64,000 nucleotides of DNA from Nannocystis sp. (GTDB lineage: Bacteria > Myxococcota_A > Polyangia > Nannocystales > Nannocystaceae). The position numbers and the translations under genes are program-made. The stretch is taken from contig JADJRG010000022.1 of the NCBI GenBank assembly GCA_016712315.1, positions 558,001-622,000 of the forward strand, given 5' to 3'. How positions within the stretch are numbered: position 1 is the first letter of the stretch; every line of letters begins with the position of its first letter. Below are positions 27,419-37,998 of this stretch, piece after piece. The notes beneath the pieces are model-generated. The model was not told the DNA's origin. It saw only the letters and a list, made by a program, of their open reading frames with translations, and did not search any database.

Positions 27419-28591
27419 GTGCACGCCGCCATCCAGCGCCGGCTCGACGCCGCGATCGCCCCGCTCCGCGGCCGCCTCGCCACCCCCGCGCTGCTCATCG
27501 ACCTCGACGCCGTCGATCACAACATCGGCGCCGTCATCCGCCGCTGCGGCGGCGCGCCCGCCCGTTGGCGGCCCCACATCAAGACCGTCAAGCAGGCCGC
27601 GATCCTCGATCGCCTCGTCGCCGCTGGCGTCACGACCCTCAAGTGCGCCACCCTCGACGAGCTCAGCCTCGCCCTCGCCGCCCTCGACGCCCTCGGCGAT
27701 CCACAGCGCGAAGGCGCCGACGTCCTGCTCGCCTTCCCGCTCCACCAAGACGCCTTCCACGCCGCCCTCGCGCTCGCCGCTCGCCACCCCCGCGTCGGCC
27801 TCACCCTGCTCGCCGAGACCCCCGATCACGCCCGCCTGCTCGACACATGGGCCGCCGCCGCCGCCCCGCCCGCGCGCCCGCGGATCCACCTCGACGTCGA
27901 TCTCGGCATGCAACGCACCGGCGCCCCGCCGGCCCGCTGGCTCGCCCACGCCGCCGCGCTCGCCCGCCTCAGCAACCTCGAGATCATCGGCGTCCACGGC
28001 TACGACGGCCACCTCACCTGGACCCAGACCGCCGCCGCCGCCGCCGGCTACGACGCCCTCGTCGAGCTCGCGGCGCGCCTCATCGCCGCCGGCGCGCCGA
28101 TCGCCGAGCTCGTCACCTCGGGCTCACACACCTACCCCACCGCCCTCGCGCACCCGGCCCTCGGCGGCGGCCCCTGGCGCCACCAGATCTCCCCCGGCAC
28201 CGTCCTGCTCGGCGATCTCCGCGTCGCCGCCGCCGCCGACGATCTCGGCCTCCGCCAGGCCGCCTTCGTCGCCAGCCGCGTGATCAGCCGCGCCAACCCC
28301 GTCCGCCTCACCCTCGACGCCGGCACCAAGGCGATCTCCCCGGATCGACCCTCGCCCACCTGCGAGGTCCTCGGCTGGCCGGAGCTCTTCCCTCAGGTGC
28401 CCAGCGAGGAGCACCTCCCCGTCAAGCTCGGCGGTCTCACCGCCCCGCCCTTCGGCCACCTGCTCTGGCTCATCCCCGATCACGTCTGCACCACCGTCAA
28501 CCTCTACCGCAGCGCCCTCCTGCTCCGCGGCGACGAGATCATCGGTGAGTCGCCGATCGCCGCCGCCGGCCGCGCCCCCTGGCTCCTCTGA
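27419..28591 (+). CDS. D-threonine aldolase / alanine racemase-like PLP enzyme (DSD1 family)
   Basis: The protein has 390 residues from a GTG start, chosen because conserved sequence begins directly after it; the longer open frame upstream is Arg/Pro-rich and unlike a protein. TPALLIDLDAVDHNI and WRPHIKTVKQAAIL match the N-terminal barrel, where the Lys of PHIKTVK would hold PLP. IHLDVDLGMQRTG and the C-terminal PPFGHLLWLIPDHVCTTVNL, with His and Cys as likely metal ligands, match the metal-dependent DSD1/D-threonine-aldolase group. Such enzymes cleave D-threonine to Gly and acetaldehyde or dehydrate D-serine; the exact substrate cannot be read from the sequence. It is divergent from the Gly-rich lipoprotein gene; the 224-base gap holds an inverted CGCCCCC/GGGGGCG pair and nothing else recognisable. 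Confidence 0.85.
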   Translation: MHAAIQRRLDAAIAPLRGRLATPALLIDLDAVDHNIGAVIRRCGGAPARWRPHIKTVKQAAILDRLVAAGVTTLKCATLDELSLALAALDALGDPQREGADVLLAFPLHQDAFHAALALAARHPRVGLTLLAETPDHARLLDTWAAAAAPPARPRIHLDVDLGMQRTGAPPARWLAHAAALARLSNLEIIGVHGYDGHLTWTQTAAAAAGYDALVELAARLIAAGAPIAELVTSGSHTYPTALAHPALGGGPWRHQISPGTVLLGDLRVAAAADDLGLRQAAFVASRVISRANPVRLTLDAGTKAISPDRPSPTCEVLGWPELFPQVPSEEHLPVKLGGLTAPPFGHLLWLIPDHVCTTVNLYRSALLLRGDEIIGESPIAAAGRAPWLL

Positions 28592-28626
28592 GCGGGCCCC
28601 GGCGGCCTGCGCTACAACCGAGCATC

Positions 28627-30303
28627 ATGGCTGATCCAATGTTGCGCCCAGGGCCGGGCGCCAGCGTCGATCTCGATCTTCACGTCGTCCCCCGCGCCTC
28701 GCGCAGCCGCGTGATCGGCGTCTTCGCGGATCGCCTCAAGGTCCAGCTCGCCGCCCCGCCCGTCGACGGCGCCGCCAACGAGGCCCTCCTCGAGCTCTTC
28801 GCCGCCCAGCTCCGCCTCTCGCGCGGCGCCCTGGAGCTCGTCCGCGGCGCCACGGGCAAGCGCAAGACCCTGCGGATCCACCAGCTCAGCCTCGCCGAGA
28901 TCGCCGATCGCCTCGCCCTCCCGCGCCCCCCTGGCGCCCTCACCCCCGCGCTCGCGCTCCTCGTCCTCGCCGTCTCCTGCGCCGAGGTCGTCGACGTACC
29001 GATCACCCTGCTCATCCCCGAGGACGCCAGCGACCTCGACAGGGCCGACAACGCCGCCCTCGTCCTCGATCCTGACGGCCAGCTCTTCCAATACGACGTC
29101 GACGGCCTCGACTTCAGCCTCTCGATCGAGCTCCCCCTCGATGAAGCCCAGCGCACCCTCACCCTCTACCTCGCTCGCGGCGACGAGCTGCTCGCCTGGG
29201 GCCGCAGCGCCCCCTTCATCCTCGGCGGCGAGGACGAGCGCCTCGCCCTCCTCCTCGGCCGCCCTGGCGCCCTCTCCACCTTCCCTGGCGCGATCACCAG
29301 CCCGCGCGCGGATCTCCTGCTCGCCCGCGCCCACGGCCGCGGCGCCCTCCTGCTCGACCCCGACGGCGTCGCGTATTTCCTCGGCGAGCGCAGCCTCAAC
29401 CTCCGCGCCGCGGCCGAGCTCGTGGTCGACGGTGATCTCCCTGAACCGAGCGACGGCGTCTTGGTCGGCGCCGCCGACGGCGCGGTCCTTCGGATCGCCT
29501 TCAGCGAGCCCCTCCGCGGCTGGCGCTTCGACCCTGGCGCGGACGCCTGGAGCCCCCTCGCGATCGCTGGCGCTTCGCCTGGAGATCGCCGCGGCGCCGC
29601 CGCCCTCGTCGACGCTGACGCCCGCGTCTTGGTGATCCTCGGCGGCGGCGAGAGCACCACCATCGCCGAGCTCGACCTCACCGCGGACACGAGCGGATCG
29701 CACCCGCTGCGCCTCCTCGACTCGCCCCACCTCGACGCCCCCCGCGCGGGCGCACGCGCCGCCTGGATCCCCCGCGAAGCCGGCGGCGGCGTCCTCCTCT
29801 TTGGCGGCCACGCCGACGATCTCGCCCCCGCCTATTTCGCCCCTGAGGCGGGCGAAGGGGCCCCTCTCGGCCCGCCTGGTCCTTGGCACGGCGCCGCCTG
29901 CACGCGCCTCGATCTCGACGTCGCCGCCGCCGCTGCCGTACGCGTGCTCTGTCTCGGCGGCGTCCGCGGCGGCGAGCCCACCGCCGATGCCCTCCTGATC
30001 ACCCTGCCGCCGGCCGCGGATTCAAGCGCCCCGATCGCCGAAGAGCTGCCCGGATGGCTCCCTCAGGCGATCCCTGAGCCGCAGCTCTTCGCCGATCCGC
30101 GCGCGCTCTACGCTCAGGGCGCAGGCCACTGGCTGCGGATCGACCGCGCCGATCTCACGCGCACGCAGACCCCGAGCGCCGCCCGCCGCGACCGCGGGGG
30201 TCATTCCGTTTTGCTCGGCACCGGTGTTACGCTCCTCATCGGCGGCGCCGACGCTGAGGGTGCCCCAGTCGATCGCTGGCAAGTCTTTATGCCGGCACTT
30301 TAG
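28627..30303 (+). CDS. YggU/DUF167 domain fused to a lipoprotein-like beta-repeat region
   Basis: One open frame of 558 residues. Residues 1-90 are a complete DUF167 (YggU) domain: VVPRASRSRVIGVFADRLKV, PPVDGAANEALLELFA and RGATGKRKTLRI. At residues about 103-121 there is a hydrophobic segment ending in Cys (ALTPALALLVLAVSC) that looks like a lipoprotein signal, and the remaining 430 residues resemble an exported kelch-like protein (GGVLLFGGH, VRVLCLGGV, VTLLIGGA). DUF167 proteins are normally small and cytosolic. Either the two were fused, or a second gene starts inside the frame, but no ATG, GTG or TTG lies just before the hydrophobic segment; only a CTG codon in KTLRIHQLSL is available. 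It precedes citrate synthase by 72 bases. Confidence 0.75.
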   Translation: MADPMLRPGPGASVDLDLHVVPRASRSRVIGVFADRLKVQLAAPPVDGAANEALLELFAAQLRLSRGALELVRGATGKRKTLRIHQLSLAEIADRLALPRPPGALTPALALLVLAVSCAEVVDVPITLLIPEDASDLDRADNAALVLDPDGQLFQYDVDGLDFSLSIELPLDEAQRTLTLYLARGDELLAWGRSAPFILGGEDERLALLLGRPGALSTFPGAITSPRADLLLARAHGRGALLLDPDGVAYFLGERSLNLRAAAELVVDGDLPEPSDGVLVGAADGAVLRIAFSEPLRGWRFDPGADAWSPLAIAGASPGDRRGAAALVDADARVLVILGGGESTTIAELDLTADTSGSHPLRLLDSPHLDAPRAGARAAWIPREAGGGVLLFGGHADDLAPAYFAPEAGEGAPLGPPGPWHGAACTRLDLDVAAAAAVRVLCLGGVRGGEPTADALLITLPPAADSSAPIAEELPGWLPQAIPEPQLFADPRALYAQGAGHWLRIDRADLTRTQTPSAARRDRGGHSVLLGTGVTLLIGGADAEGAPVDRWQVFMPAL

Positions 30304-30375
30304 CTCGCGCAGGGTCGCAGACCGGCCCACAGACCGCCAAAGCCACCACGCTCACGACCACGCACTGAGAACCTC

Positions 30376-31665
<1,290 letters not shown>

Positions 31666-31683
31666 TCGCCGCCGGCATCGCCG

Positions 31684-31719
31684 GAGCGCCCGCGGCCCGC
31701 GCCGGGGGCGCTCTTTTTT
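31684..31719 (+). terminator. Intrinsic terminator of the citrate synthase gene
   Basis: GAGCGCCC (31684-31691) pairs perfectly with GGGCGCTC (31706-31713), and six T follow at 31714-31719. It lies 18 bases past the gltA stop. The convergent threonine synthase gene ends at 31772. Confidence 0.9.
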
Positions 31720-31771
31720 GTGTTGCTTCGTCTCGAGCCTCCTTGCGCGCGAGCTGCGGGGGATCGAGCGC

Positions 31772-33094
31772 TCAGCGCTTCGCGTCGAGCAGCCGGTGGA
31801 TCGCCGCCACCGCCGCCTCTGGCTCGCTGCTCACGCTCACCGCCTGGTTCTCCGCCGCCACCTGCGCCTTAAACTCGCCGAATTTCAGCCCGTGCGCGGT
31901 CGAGATCACCACGACCTCCTCCTCCGCCCCGATCGTCCGATCTGCGACCAATTGCTCCGCGCACGCCAGCGCCGCCGCCGTCTGCGGGCACACATAGAAG
32001 CCCGCCTGATCCGCCCGCGCCGCCGCCGCCGCCAGCGCCGCCTCGCTCGCCGCCGCCACCACCCCGCCGCACGCGTTGAGGCCCGCCACCGCCTTGGGCA
32101 GCGACACCGGCGCCCCGATCTGGATCGCCGAGGCCGCCGTCGTCCCCGCCTGAACCGGCCGGTAATCCTCGCTCCTCAGCGCTCGCCCGGCCGCCTTCGC
32201 CCGCACAAACGCCTCATACAGCGGCGCCGCGCGCTCCGCCTGACAGCACACCAATCGCGGCAGCCGATCGATCCACCCCAGCGCCAGCAATTCCAAGAAC
32301 CCCTTCGCCAGCGCCGACACATTGCCCAAATTCCCCCCTGGCACCAGCACCCACGCGGGCACGACGCCCCCGCGCTGGGCCACGATCTCCCACGCGATCG
32401 TCTTCTGCCCCTCGATCCGCAGGCAATTGAGCGAATTCGCGAGGTACAGCGCCGGCTCCCGCGCCAAGCGCTCGACGACGCGCATACAGCCGTCGAAGTC
32501 CGTCTCTAAAGCCACCACCATCGCCCCGTGCGCCCGCGGCTGGAGGAGCTGAGCGCTCGAGATCTTGCCCGCCGGCAGCACCACGATCACCGGGATCCCC
32601 GCCGCCGCCCCATACGCAGCCAGCGCCGCCGACGTGTCCCCCGTCGAAGCGCACACCATCGCCCGCACCTCGCGCCCCTCCGCGATCATCTGCTTCACCG
32701 CCGACACCAACACCGTCATCCCCAAGTCCTTAAACGACCCCGTATGGCCGCTCCCGCACTGTTTGATCCACAAGGACCGCGCCCCGATCGCCGCCCCGTA
32801 GCGACCCGCCGGCACCAGCGGGCTCCCGCCCTCACCGAGCGAGACTACCTGCGCGCGACTCACCCAAGGCATCACCCACTCGTGCAAGCGCCACACCCCG
32901 CTGAGATGGGGCCACTCCCCCCCAAACGTCCTGGTTCGGACGATCTCTCGCCAAACAGCCGCCTCGGGCAGCGCCGCCAGCTCGTGGCGCACCTCCAGCA
33001 GCCCCGCGCAGCGCGGGCATCGATAGTGCGTCGTCGCCGGCGTGAATTCGCCAGCACACCCCTCAGTACACATCACACGGGCACGAGCACGCAT
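31772..33094 (-). CDS. thrC: Threonine synthase
   Basis: The protein has 440 residues from the ATG at 33094; a GTG one codon upstream is possible. The N-terminus has Cys pairs (CTEGCAGEF and YRCPRCAGLL) typical of the zinc-ribbon-like start of the plant-type enzyme. The PLP Lys is in CGSGHTGSFKDLGM. CASTGDTSAALAAY and LVPGGNLGNVSALAKGF complete the PLP pocket. It converts O-phospho-homoserine to threonine. The start is 67 bases from the divergent lipoprotein gene. No other threonine genes are nearby, so it is regulated as a single gene. Confidence 0.95.
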   Translation of the reverse strand: MRARARVMCTEGCAGEFTPATTHYRCPRCAGLLEVRHELAALPEAAVWREIVRTRTFGGEWPHLSGVWRLHEWVMPWVSRAQVVSLGEGGSPLVPAGRYGAAIGARSLWIKQCGSGHTGSFKDLGMTVLVSAVKQMIAEGREVRAMVCASTGDTSAALAAYGAAAGIPVIVVLPAGKISSAQLLQPRAHGAMVVALETDFDGCMRVVERLAREPALYLANSLNCLRIEGQKTIAWEIVAQRGGVVPAWVLVPGGNLGNVSALAKGFLELLALGWIDRLPRLVCCQAERAAPLYEAFVRAKAAGRALRSEDYRPVQAGTTAASAIQIGAPVSLPKAVAGLNACGGVVAAASEAALAAAAARADQAGFYVCPQTAAALACAEQLVADRTIGAEEEVVVISTAHGLKFGEFKAQVAAENQAVSVSSEPEAAVAAIHRLLDAKR

Positions 33095-33161
33095 CACCGG
33101 TGCTATCCCACTCGTGACCTTGTGTTACAAGGGGCGACCCCCCAAAGATCAGGATCACCCC

Positions 33162-34541
33162 ATGAACATTCGTAACCCGCAGAGCAACCGCCCTCTCCGC
33201 CTCCTTACGGGCCTCGGCCTCGCCCTCCTGCTCGCCGCCTGCACCGGCGATGACAGCGCCAACGTCACCGACACTGACACTGGCACGGACACCGACACGA
33301 CCTCCACCTCCACCTCCACCTCCACGTCGACGACGAGCACCTCCACCTCGACGACGAGCACCTCCGATCCCACCGAGAGCACCGGCCCCACCACCACCGA
33401 TGTCACCACCACCGGGCCCGGCACCACCACCGACGAGCCCACCACCACCGGCGTCATGCCGCCTGTGTGCGGCGACGGCGTCGTCGAGGGCGACGAGATC
33501 TGCGACGACGCGATCAACGACGGCTCCTACGGCGGCTGTGAGCCCGGCTGCGCCGCCTTCGGCCCCAATTGCGGCGACGCTGAGATCAACGGCGAGGAGC
33601 TCTGCGACGACGGCAACGACATCGAAGACGACGAGTGCACCTCCCTCTGCGCCCCTCCGAGCTGCGGCGACGGCCTCATCCAGCCCGGCGAGGACTGCGA
33701 CGGCGACAACCTCGGCGGCCAAGACTGCCTCAGCCTCGGCTTCACCGACGGCCAGCTCGCCTGCGCCCCCGGCTGCGTCTTCGACGTCGCCCTCTGCCTC
33801 GGCTGCGGCAACGGCGTGGTCGAGGAGGGCGAGCTCTGCGACGGCGCCGCGGTCGGCGACGCGAGCTGCGTCGACTTCAAATTCCTCGGCGGCACCCTCC
33901 TCTGCAACGACACCTGCGACGACTACAACACCAACCAGTGCAACAACTGCGGCGACGGCGTCATCGACGGCGAAGAGCTGTGCGACGGCGCTGAAGTCGG
34001 CGCCGCCACCTGTATCGACCAGGGCTTCCTCGGCGGCACCCTGAGCTGTAATTTGACCTGTGACGGCTACGAGACCGCCCTCTGCGACAACTGCGGCGAC
34101 GACAAGATCGACGGCCAAGAGCTCTGCGACGGCCTCGACCTCGGCGATCAAGACTGCATCTCGCAGGGCTTCAGCGGCGGCACCCTCGCCTGCTCCTTGA
34201 CCTGCGAGGCCTTCGACACCTCGATGTGCGCCAACTGCGGCAACAACAGCATCGACGACGGCGAGGTCTGCGACGGCAGCGACCTCGGCGGCGCCACCTG
34301 CGTCGACATCGATCCCACCATCTACGCCGCCGGCGGCGAGCCGAGCTGCACCGACACCTGCGACGCCCTCCAGGCCAACACCTGCACCTCGGGCAACTGC
34401 TGCGCGACCGACAACATCGGCTGCGAGGTCCCCGCGATCGAGGCGTGCGTCTGCGCCATCGACTCCTTCTGCTGCAACGTCGCGTGGGACAGCCTCTGCG
34501 CCAGCGAGGCCGTCGACTTCTGCAACGCCGTCTGCGTCTGA
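33162..34541 (+). CDS. Stalked lipoprotein with Cys-rich repeats
   Basis: The protein has 459 residues. The ATG is chosen because the signal peptide LLTGLGLALLLAAC begins shortly after it. Then come TGDD, a stalk of about 75 residues of Thr/Ser/Asp, and about seven Cys-rich repeats of roughly 45 residues with the consensus CGDGVIDGEELCDG..LG...C...GF.GGTL.C..TC. These resemble DUF4215-type repeats of myxobacterial surface proteins. The C-terminus has CVCAIDSFCCNVAWDSLC, a motif shared by many such secreted proteins. Adjacent repeats are alike, suggesting internal duplication. The function is unknown; a disulfide-rich surface protein is likely. The next lipoprotein gene starts 13 bases downstream, so the two probably form an operon. 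Confidence 0.85.
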   Translation: MNIRNPQSNRPLRLLTGLGLALLLAACTGDDSANVTDTDTGTDTDTTSTSTSTSTSTTSTSTSTTSTSDPTESTGPTTTDVTTTGPGTTTDEPTTTGVMPPVCGDGVVEGDEICDDAINDGSYGGCEPGCAAFGPNCGDAEINGEELCDDGNDIEDDECTSLCAPPSCGDGLIQPGEDCDGDNLGGQDCLSLGFTDGQLACAPGCVFDVALCLGCGNGVVEEGELCDGAAVGDASCVDFKFLGGTLLCNDTCDDYNTNQCNNCGDGVIDGEELCDGAEVGAATCIDQGFLGGTLSCNLTCDGYETALCDNCGDDKIDGQELCDGLDLGDQDCISQGFSGGTLACSLTCEAFDTSMCANCGNNSIDDGEVCDGSDLGGATCVDIDPTIYAAGGEPSCTDTCDALQANTCTSGNCCATDNIGCEVPAIEACVCAIDSFCCNVAWDSLCASEAVDFCNAVCV

Positions 34542-34554
34542 TCGCGCCCTCACC

Positions 34555-36390
34555 ATGCGCACCCTGGCCGCCCTCGCTCTCCTCTGCCTGATCGCCTGCG
34601 GCGACTCGGGCGAGATCGGCGCCGAGGGCGGCCACAGCGGCAGCCACGGGGGCGACGGCCCCGGCTCCGGCGATCCTGGCGGCACCACCACCGGGGCCGC
34701 CGAGACCGACGGCGGCGGCCCCGGCGGCTCCGGCGGCTCCGGCGGCGGCTCCGGCGCCAGCGGCACCAGCGCCGGCAGCACCGCGGGCACCACCACCGGC
34801 GATCCCCCCGAACCGGGCGCCCTCTACTTCACCGACGTCACCGAGCTCGCCGGTATCACCGGCAAACAAGGCGACCACCAGATCCCCCCCAATTGCCTCG
34901 TCGACGCCGTCGCGCAGGGCAAGAAGGGTCATTTTTGCACCGCTCAGTGGCAGACCGGCGGCGCCGCCGTCGGCGACTACGACGGCGACGGCCAGGACGA
35001 CCTCTACCTCACCCGGATCCACGGCCCTGACGCCCTCTACCGCAACCAGGGCGACGGCACCTTCGCCCTGCGCACCGCCGAGGCCGGCCTCGATCTCCAG
35101 ATCCACAGCGCCGGCGCCGCCTTCGGCGACCTCGACAACGACGGCGACCTCGACCTCTACGTCACCGCCGTCGGCCACGAGCGCCACTTCCTCTTCATCA
35201 ACGACGGCGCCGGCCACTTCAGCGAAGAGGCCCTCCCCCGCGGCGCCGCCCTCCAAGGCCCCGAGCAGCACACCGGCACCACCGTCGCCCTCGGCGACTA
35301 CGACCTCGACGGCTACCTCGACCTCTACGTCGGCGAATACCGCACCCACCTCGCCCTCGGCGACGGCCTCTCGTACAACCGCCTCTTACGCAACCGCGGC
35401 GTCGACGGCCCCGGCACCTTTGAGGATCGCACCAAAGAGGCCGGCCTCTTGCTGGTCGAGGACGTCTGGCAGACCGTCGACGATCCCTTCCCGATCGCCG
35501 GCGCCCTCGTGCTCACCCCCGCCTTCATCGACCTCGACGGCGACGACTACCCCGAGCTCGCGATCGCCTCCGACTTCCACACCAGCCGCCTCTTTTGGAA
35601 CAACGGCGACGGCACCTTCCAAGACGGCACCCTCAGCGCCGGCGTCGGCACCGATCAGAACGGCATGGGCGCCGCCTTCGCCGACTTCGACGACGACGGC
35701 GACCTCGACTGGTTCGTCACCTCGATCAGCGGCACCAGCGGCAAGGACGGCAACCGCCTCTACCGCTACGACGGCGATCGCCACTTCAGCGACGCCACCG
35801 ACCTCGCCGGCGTCCGCGACGGTCAATGGGGCTGGGGCGCCGTCTTCGCCGACTTCGACAACGACGCCGACCTCGACCTCGCCATGACCAATGGTTGGAA
35901 CAACACCAACTACCTCTTTGATCCCATGCGCCTGTGGATCCGCGGCGGAGCCCTCCCCATGAGCGAAGCCGCGGCGGCGCACGGCCTCACCGACGATCAT
36001 CAAGGGCGCGGCCTGCTCACCCTCGACTACGACGGCGACGGCGACCTCGACCTGCTCGTCCTCAACTACGCCGCCGCCCCGATCCTCTACCGCAACGACA
36101 GCCAGCTCGGCCACGGCTGGCTCCGCGTGCGCGCCCGCGGCGGCGCCGGCAGCGACGTCTCCGGTCGAGGCGCCCACGTCCGAGTCCGCGTCACCCCCGA
36201 CGCTCCGCCCCAGCTCCGCGTCATCGGCGAGCCCACCTACCTCGGCCACGGCCAGCTCAGCGCCCACTTCGGCCTCGGCGCCGGCGCCGCCCCGATCGCT
36301 GAAGTCCGCGTCCGCTGGCCCGCCAGCGGCGCCGAGGTCGTGCTCACCGACGTCCCACGAGACGCCGAGATCCTGGTCCAAGAGCCATAA
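34555..36390 (+). CDS. FG-GAP/VCBS repeat lipoprotein of the CRTAC1 type
   Basis: The protein has 611 residues. The signal peptide ends in CLIAC (lipobox), followed by a Gly/Ser/Thr/Asp-rich linker of about 80 residues. The head begins YFTDVTELAGITG, then has five or more calcium-binding FG-GAP repeats: VGDYDGDGQDDLYL, FGDLDNDGDLDLYV, LGDYDLDGYLDLYV, FADFDDDGDLDWFV, FADFDNDADLDLAM and LDYDGDGDLDLLV. The C-terminus (GHGWLRVRARGGA, GQLSAHFGLG, VRVRWPASGAEV) matches an ASPIC/UnbV domain. The fold is a calcium-dependent propeller and probably acts in adhesion or binding outside the cell. It follows the Cys-rich lipoprotein with a 13-base gap. Confidence 0.93.
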   Translation: MRTLAALALLCLIACGDSGEIGAEGGHSGSHGGDGPGSGDPGGTTTGAAETDGGGPGGSGGSGGGSGASGTSAGSTAGTTTGDPPEPGALYFTDVTELAGITGKQGDHQIPPNCLVDAVAQGKKGHFCTAQWQTGGAAVGDYDGDGQDDLYLTRIHGPDALYRNQGDGTFALRTAEAGLDLQIHSAGAAFGDLDNDGDLDLYVTAVGHERHFLFINDGAGHFSEEALPRGAALQGPEQHTGTTVALGDYDLDGYLDLYVGEYRTHLALGDGLSYNRLLRNRGVDGPGTFEDRTKEAGLLLVEDVWQTVDDPFPIAGALVLTPAFIDLDGDDYPELAIASDFHTSRLFWNNGDGTFQDGTLSAGVGTDQNGMGAAFADFDDDGDLDWFVTSISGTSGKDGNRLYRYDGDRHFSDATDLAGVRDGQWGWGAVFADFDNDADLDLAMTNGWNNTNYLFDPMRLWIRGGALPMSEAAAAHGLTDDHQGRGLLTLDYDGDGDLDLLVLNYAAAPILYRNDSQLGHGWLRVRARGGAGSDVSGRGAHVRVRVTPDAPPQLRVIGEPTYLGHGQLSAHFGLGAGAAPIAEVRVRWPASGAEVVLTDVPRDAEILVQEP

Positions 36391-36539
36391 ACACGCCCTT
36401 TGGGGCCATCAACCGGCGCCATCGCGCCCCGGCACCCCACCCGCGCGCACCGGAGCACCAGCCCGCGGGCCGCGCCCCAGCGGAGCGCGACCGATCACCG
36501 ATCCACGCTACGATCAACCTCTCATCAAGGGATCGATCC

Positions 36540-37931
36540 ATGAAGCGCGCGTTATTCACCTCTACTCTCCTCACCGGCCTCCTCGGTGGTTGCATCATCA
36601 CCTTACCGCCCGCCACCTCCGAGACCGCCGGAGAGACCGATCCCAGCGGCACCGACGCCACTGACGCCACCACCTCAACATCCACCACCACCAACCCCAC
36701 CAGCGAGAGCGACACTCTCATCGAGACCGGCGCCACCACGGATCTCACCACCACCACCACCACCACCACCGAGCCCACCAGCACCACCGCCCCCGACACC
36801 TGCGACGACGGCCTCCAGAGCGGCGACGAGACCGACATCGACTGCGGCGGCCCCACCTGCGCTCCCTGCCCGCTCAGCGCCTCGTGCCTCCTCGACAGCG
36901 ACTGTCAGAGCGCCCTCTGCCAGGACGGCGCCTGCGCCCCCGCCTTCGCCTGCGACGACGGCCTCCAGAACGGCGACGAGAGCGACATCGACTGCGGCGG
37001 CGCCTGCCTCCCGTGCCTCCCCGGCGGCGCCTGCCTCGGCGACGACGACTGCATCGGCACCTGCACTGAAGGACAGTGTGATCCAGTCCAGTGCGTCGCC
37101 GATCAAGACTGCGCCGGCTTCAGCACCCAGTGCGCGCTCTCCCTCTGTCAGAAGGGCGCCTGCATCTTCGAGCCGATCAACGAGGCCGCCCCCTGCGACG
37201 ACGCCGATCTCTGCACCGACGGCACCACCTGCGCCCTCGGCGTCTGCACCGGCGGCCAGCTCCCTGACTGCAGCGGCCTCGACGACGCATGCAACCTCGG
37301 CGCCTGCGATCCGATCGACGGCCAGTGCAAGCCCGAGCCCGTGCTCGACGGCACCCCCTGCGTCGACAGCGATCTCTGCACCACCAACGAGGCCTGCCTC
37401 GCCGGCGCCTGCCTCGATCAAGACGGCTCTGACCACCTCTTCTACGAGCCCTTCGCCGACAACAGCGCCGGCTGGCTCTTCTTCAACACCACCTGGCAGA
37501 TCGGCGCCGCGCAGGCCGGCTGCGGCGACCCAGCCCTCGATCACAGCCCCACCGACGACAACGGCGTCGCGGGCGTCGTCCTCGGCGGCTGCCTCACCGC
37601 CCCCGGCGGCCACGCCCTCATCAGCCCCAAGATCGACGCCACCGGCCAGAAAGATCTGTGGCTCAGCTACTACCACGTCCTCGGCAGCGACAACCCCGCC
37701 ACCGAGACCCGCCTAGAGGTCTTCGACGGCGACAAGTGGATCGTGCTCGACACCTTCCCTGCCATCACCGAAGTCGACTGGACCCTCTCCGAGTACGATC
37801 TCACCCCCTACGCCGGCCCCGCCCTCCAGCTCCGCTGGTGGCACCTGCTCCTCGCCGACCAGCCCCCACCCGTCGGCTCCTGGAACCTCGACGACATCGT
37901 CCTCGGCCCCGCCGGCTGCGTCCCCTACTAA
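36540..37931 (+). CDS. Stalked Cys-rich lipoprotein with C-terminal jelly-roll-like domain
   Basis: The protein has 463 residues. Lipobox LLGGC is followed by a Thr/Ser/Asp stalk of about 65 residues that includes a run of eight Thr. Two motifs of the DGxxxGDExDIDCGGxC type follow (CDDGLQSGDETDIDCGG and CDDGLQNGDESDIDCGG), common in myxobacterial exported proteins, then further Cys-rich units (CVADQDCAGFSTQCALSLC). From about residue 300 (LFYEPFADNSAGWLFFNTTW to the end, WNLDDIVLGPAGCVPY) the pattern is of a MAM-like or carbohydrate-binding jelly roll. A carbohydrate- or protein-binding surface role is inferred. The upstream 149-base gap shows nothing recognisable. Confidence 0.8.
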   Translation: MKRALFTSTLLTGLLGGCIITLPPATSETAGETDPSGTDATDATTSTSTTTNPTSESDTLIETGATTDLTTTTTTTTEPTSTTAPDTCDDGLQSGDETDIDCGGPTCAPCPLSASCLLDSDCQSALCQDGACAPAFACDDGLQNGDESDIDCGGACLPCLPGGACLGDDDCIGTCTEGQCDPVQCVADQDCAGFSTQCALSLCQKGACIFEPINEAAPCDDADLCTDGTTCALGVCTGGQLPDCSGLDDACNLGACDPIDGQCKPEPVLDGTPCVDSDLCTTNEACLAGACLDQDGSDHLFYEPFADNSAGWLFFNTTWQIGAAQAGCGDPALDHSPTDDNGVAGVVLGGCLTAPGGHALISPKIDATGQKDLWLSYYHVLGSDNPATETRLEVFDGDKWIVLDTFPAITEVDWTLSEYDLTPYAGPALQLRWWHLLLADQPPPVGSWNLDDIVLGPAGCVPY

Positions 37932-37998
37932 TCCCAAGCCGCTCACGCCTCCCCTCGGGGAGGCGCCGCGCCCGACCATCGCCGTTATACTCCCGCGC

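Noticed and set aside
29881..29905. A TTGGCACG sequence as a sigma-54 promoter
   Set aside because: It lies inside the YggU fusion gene and lacks a properly spaced TTGC element.
33042..33161. N-terminal extension of the Cys-repeat lipoprotein
   Set aside because: It overlaps the start of the divergent threonine synthase gene and would bury the signal peptide.
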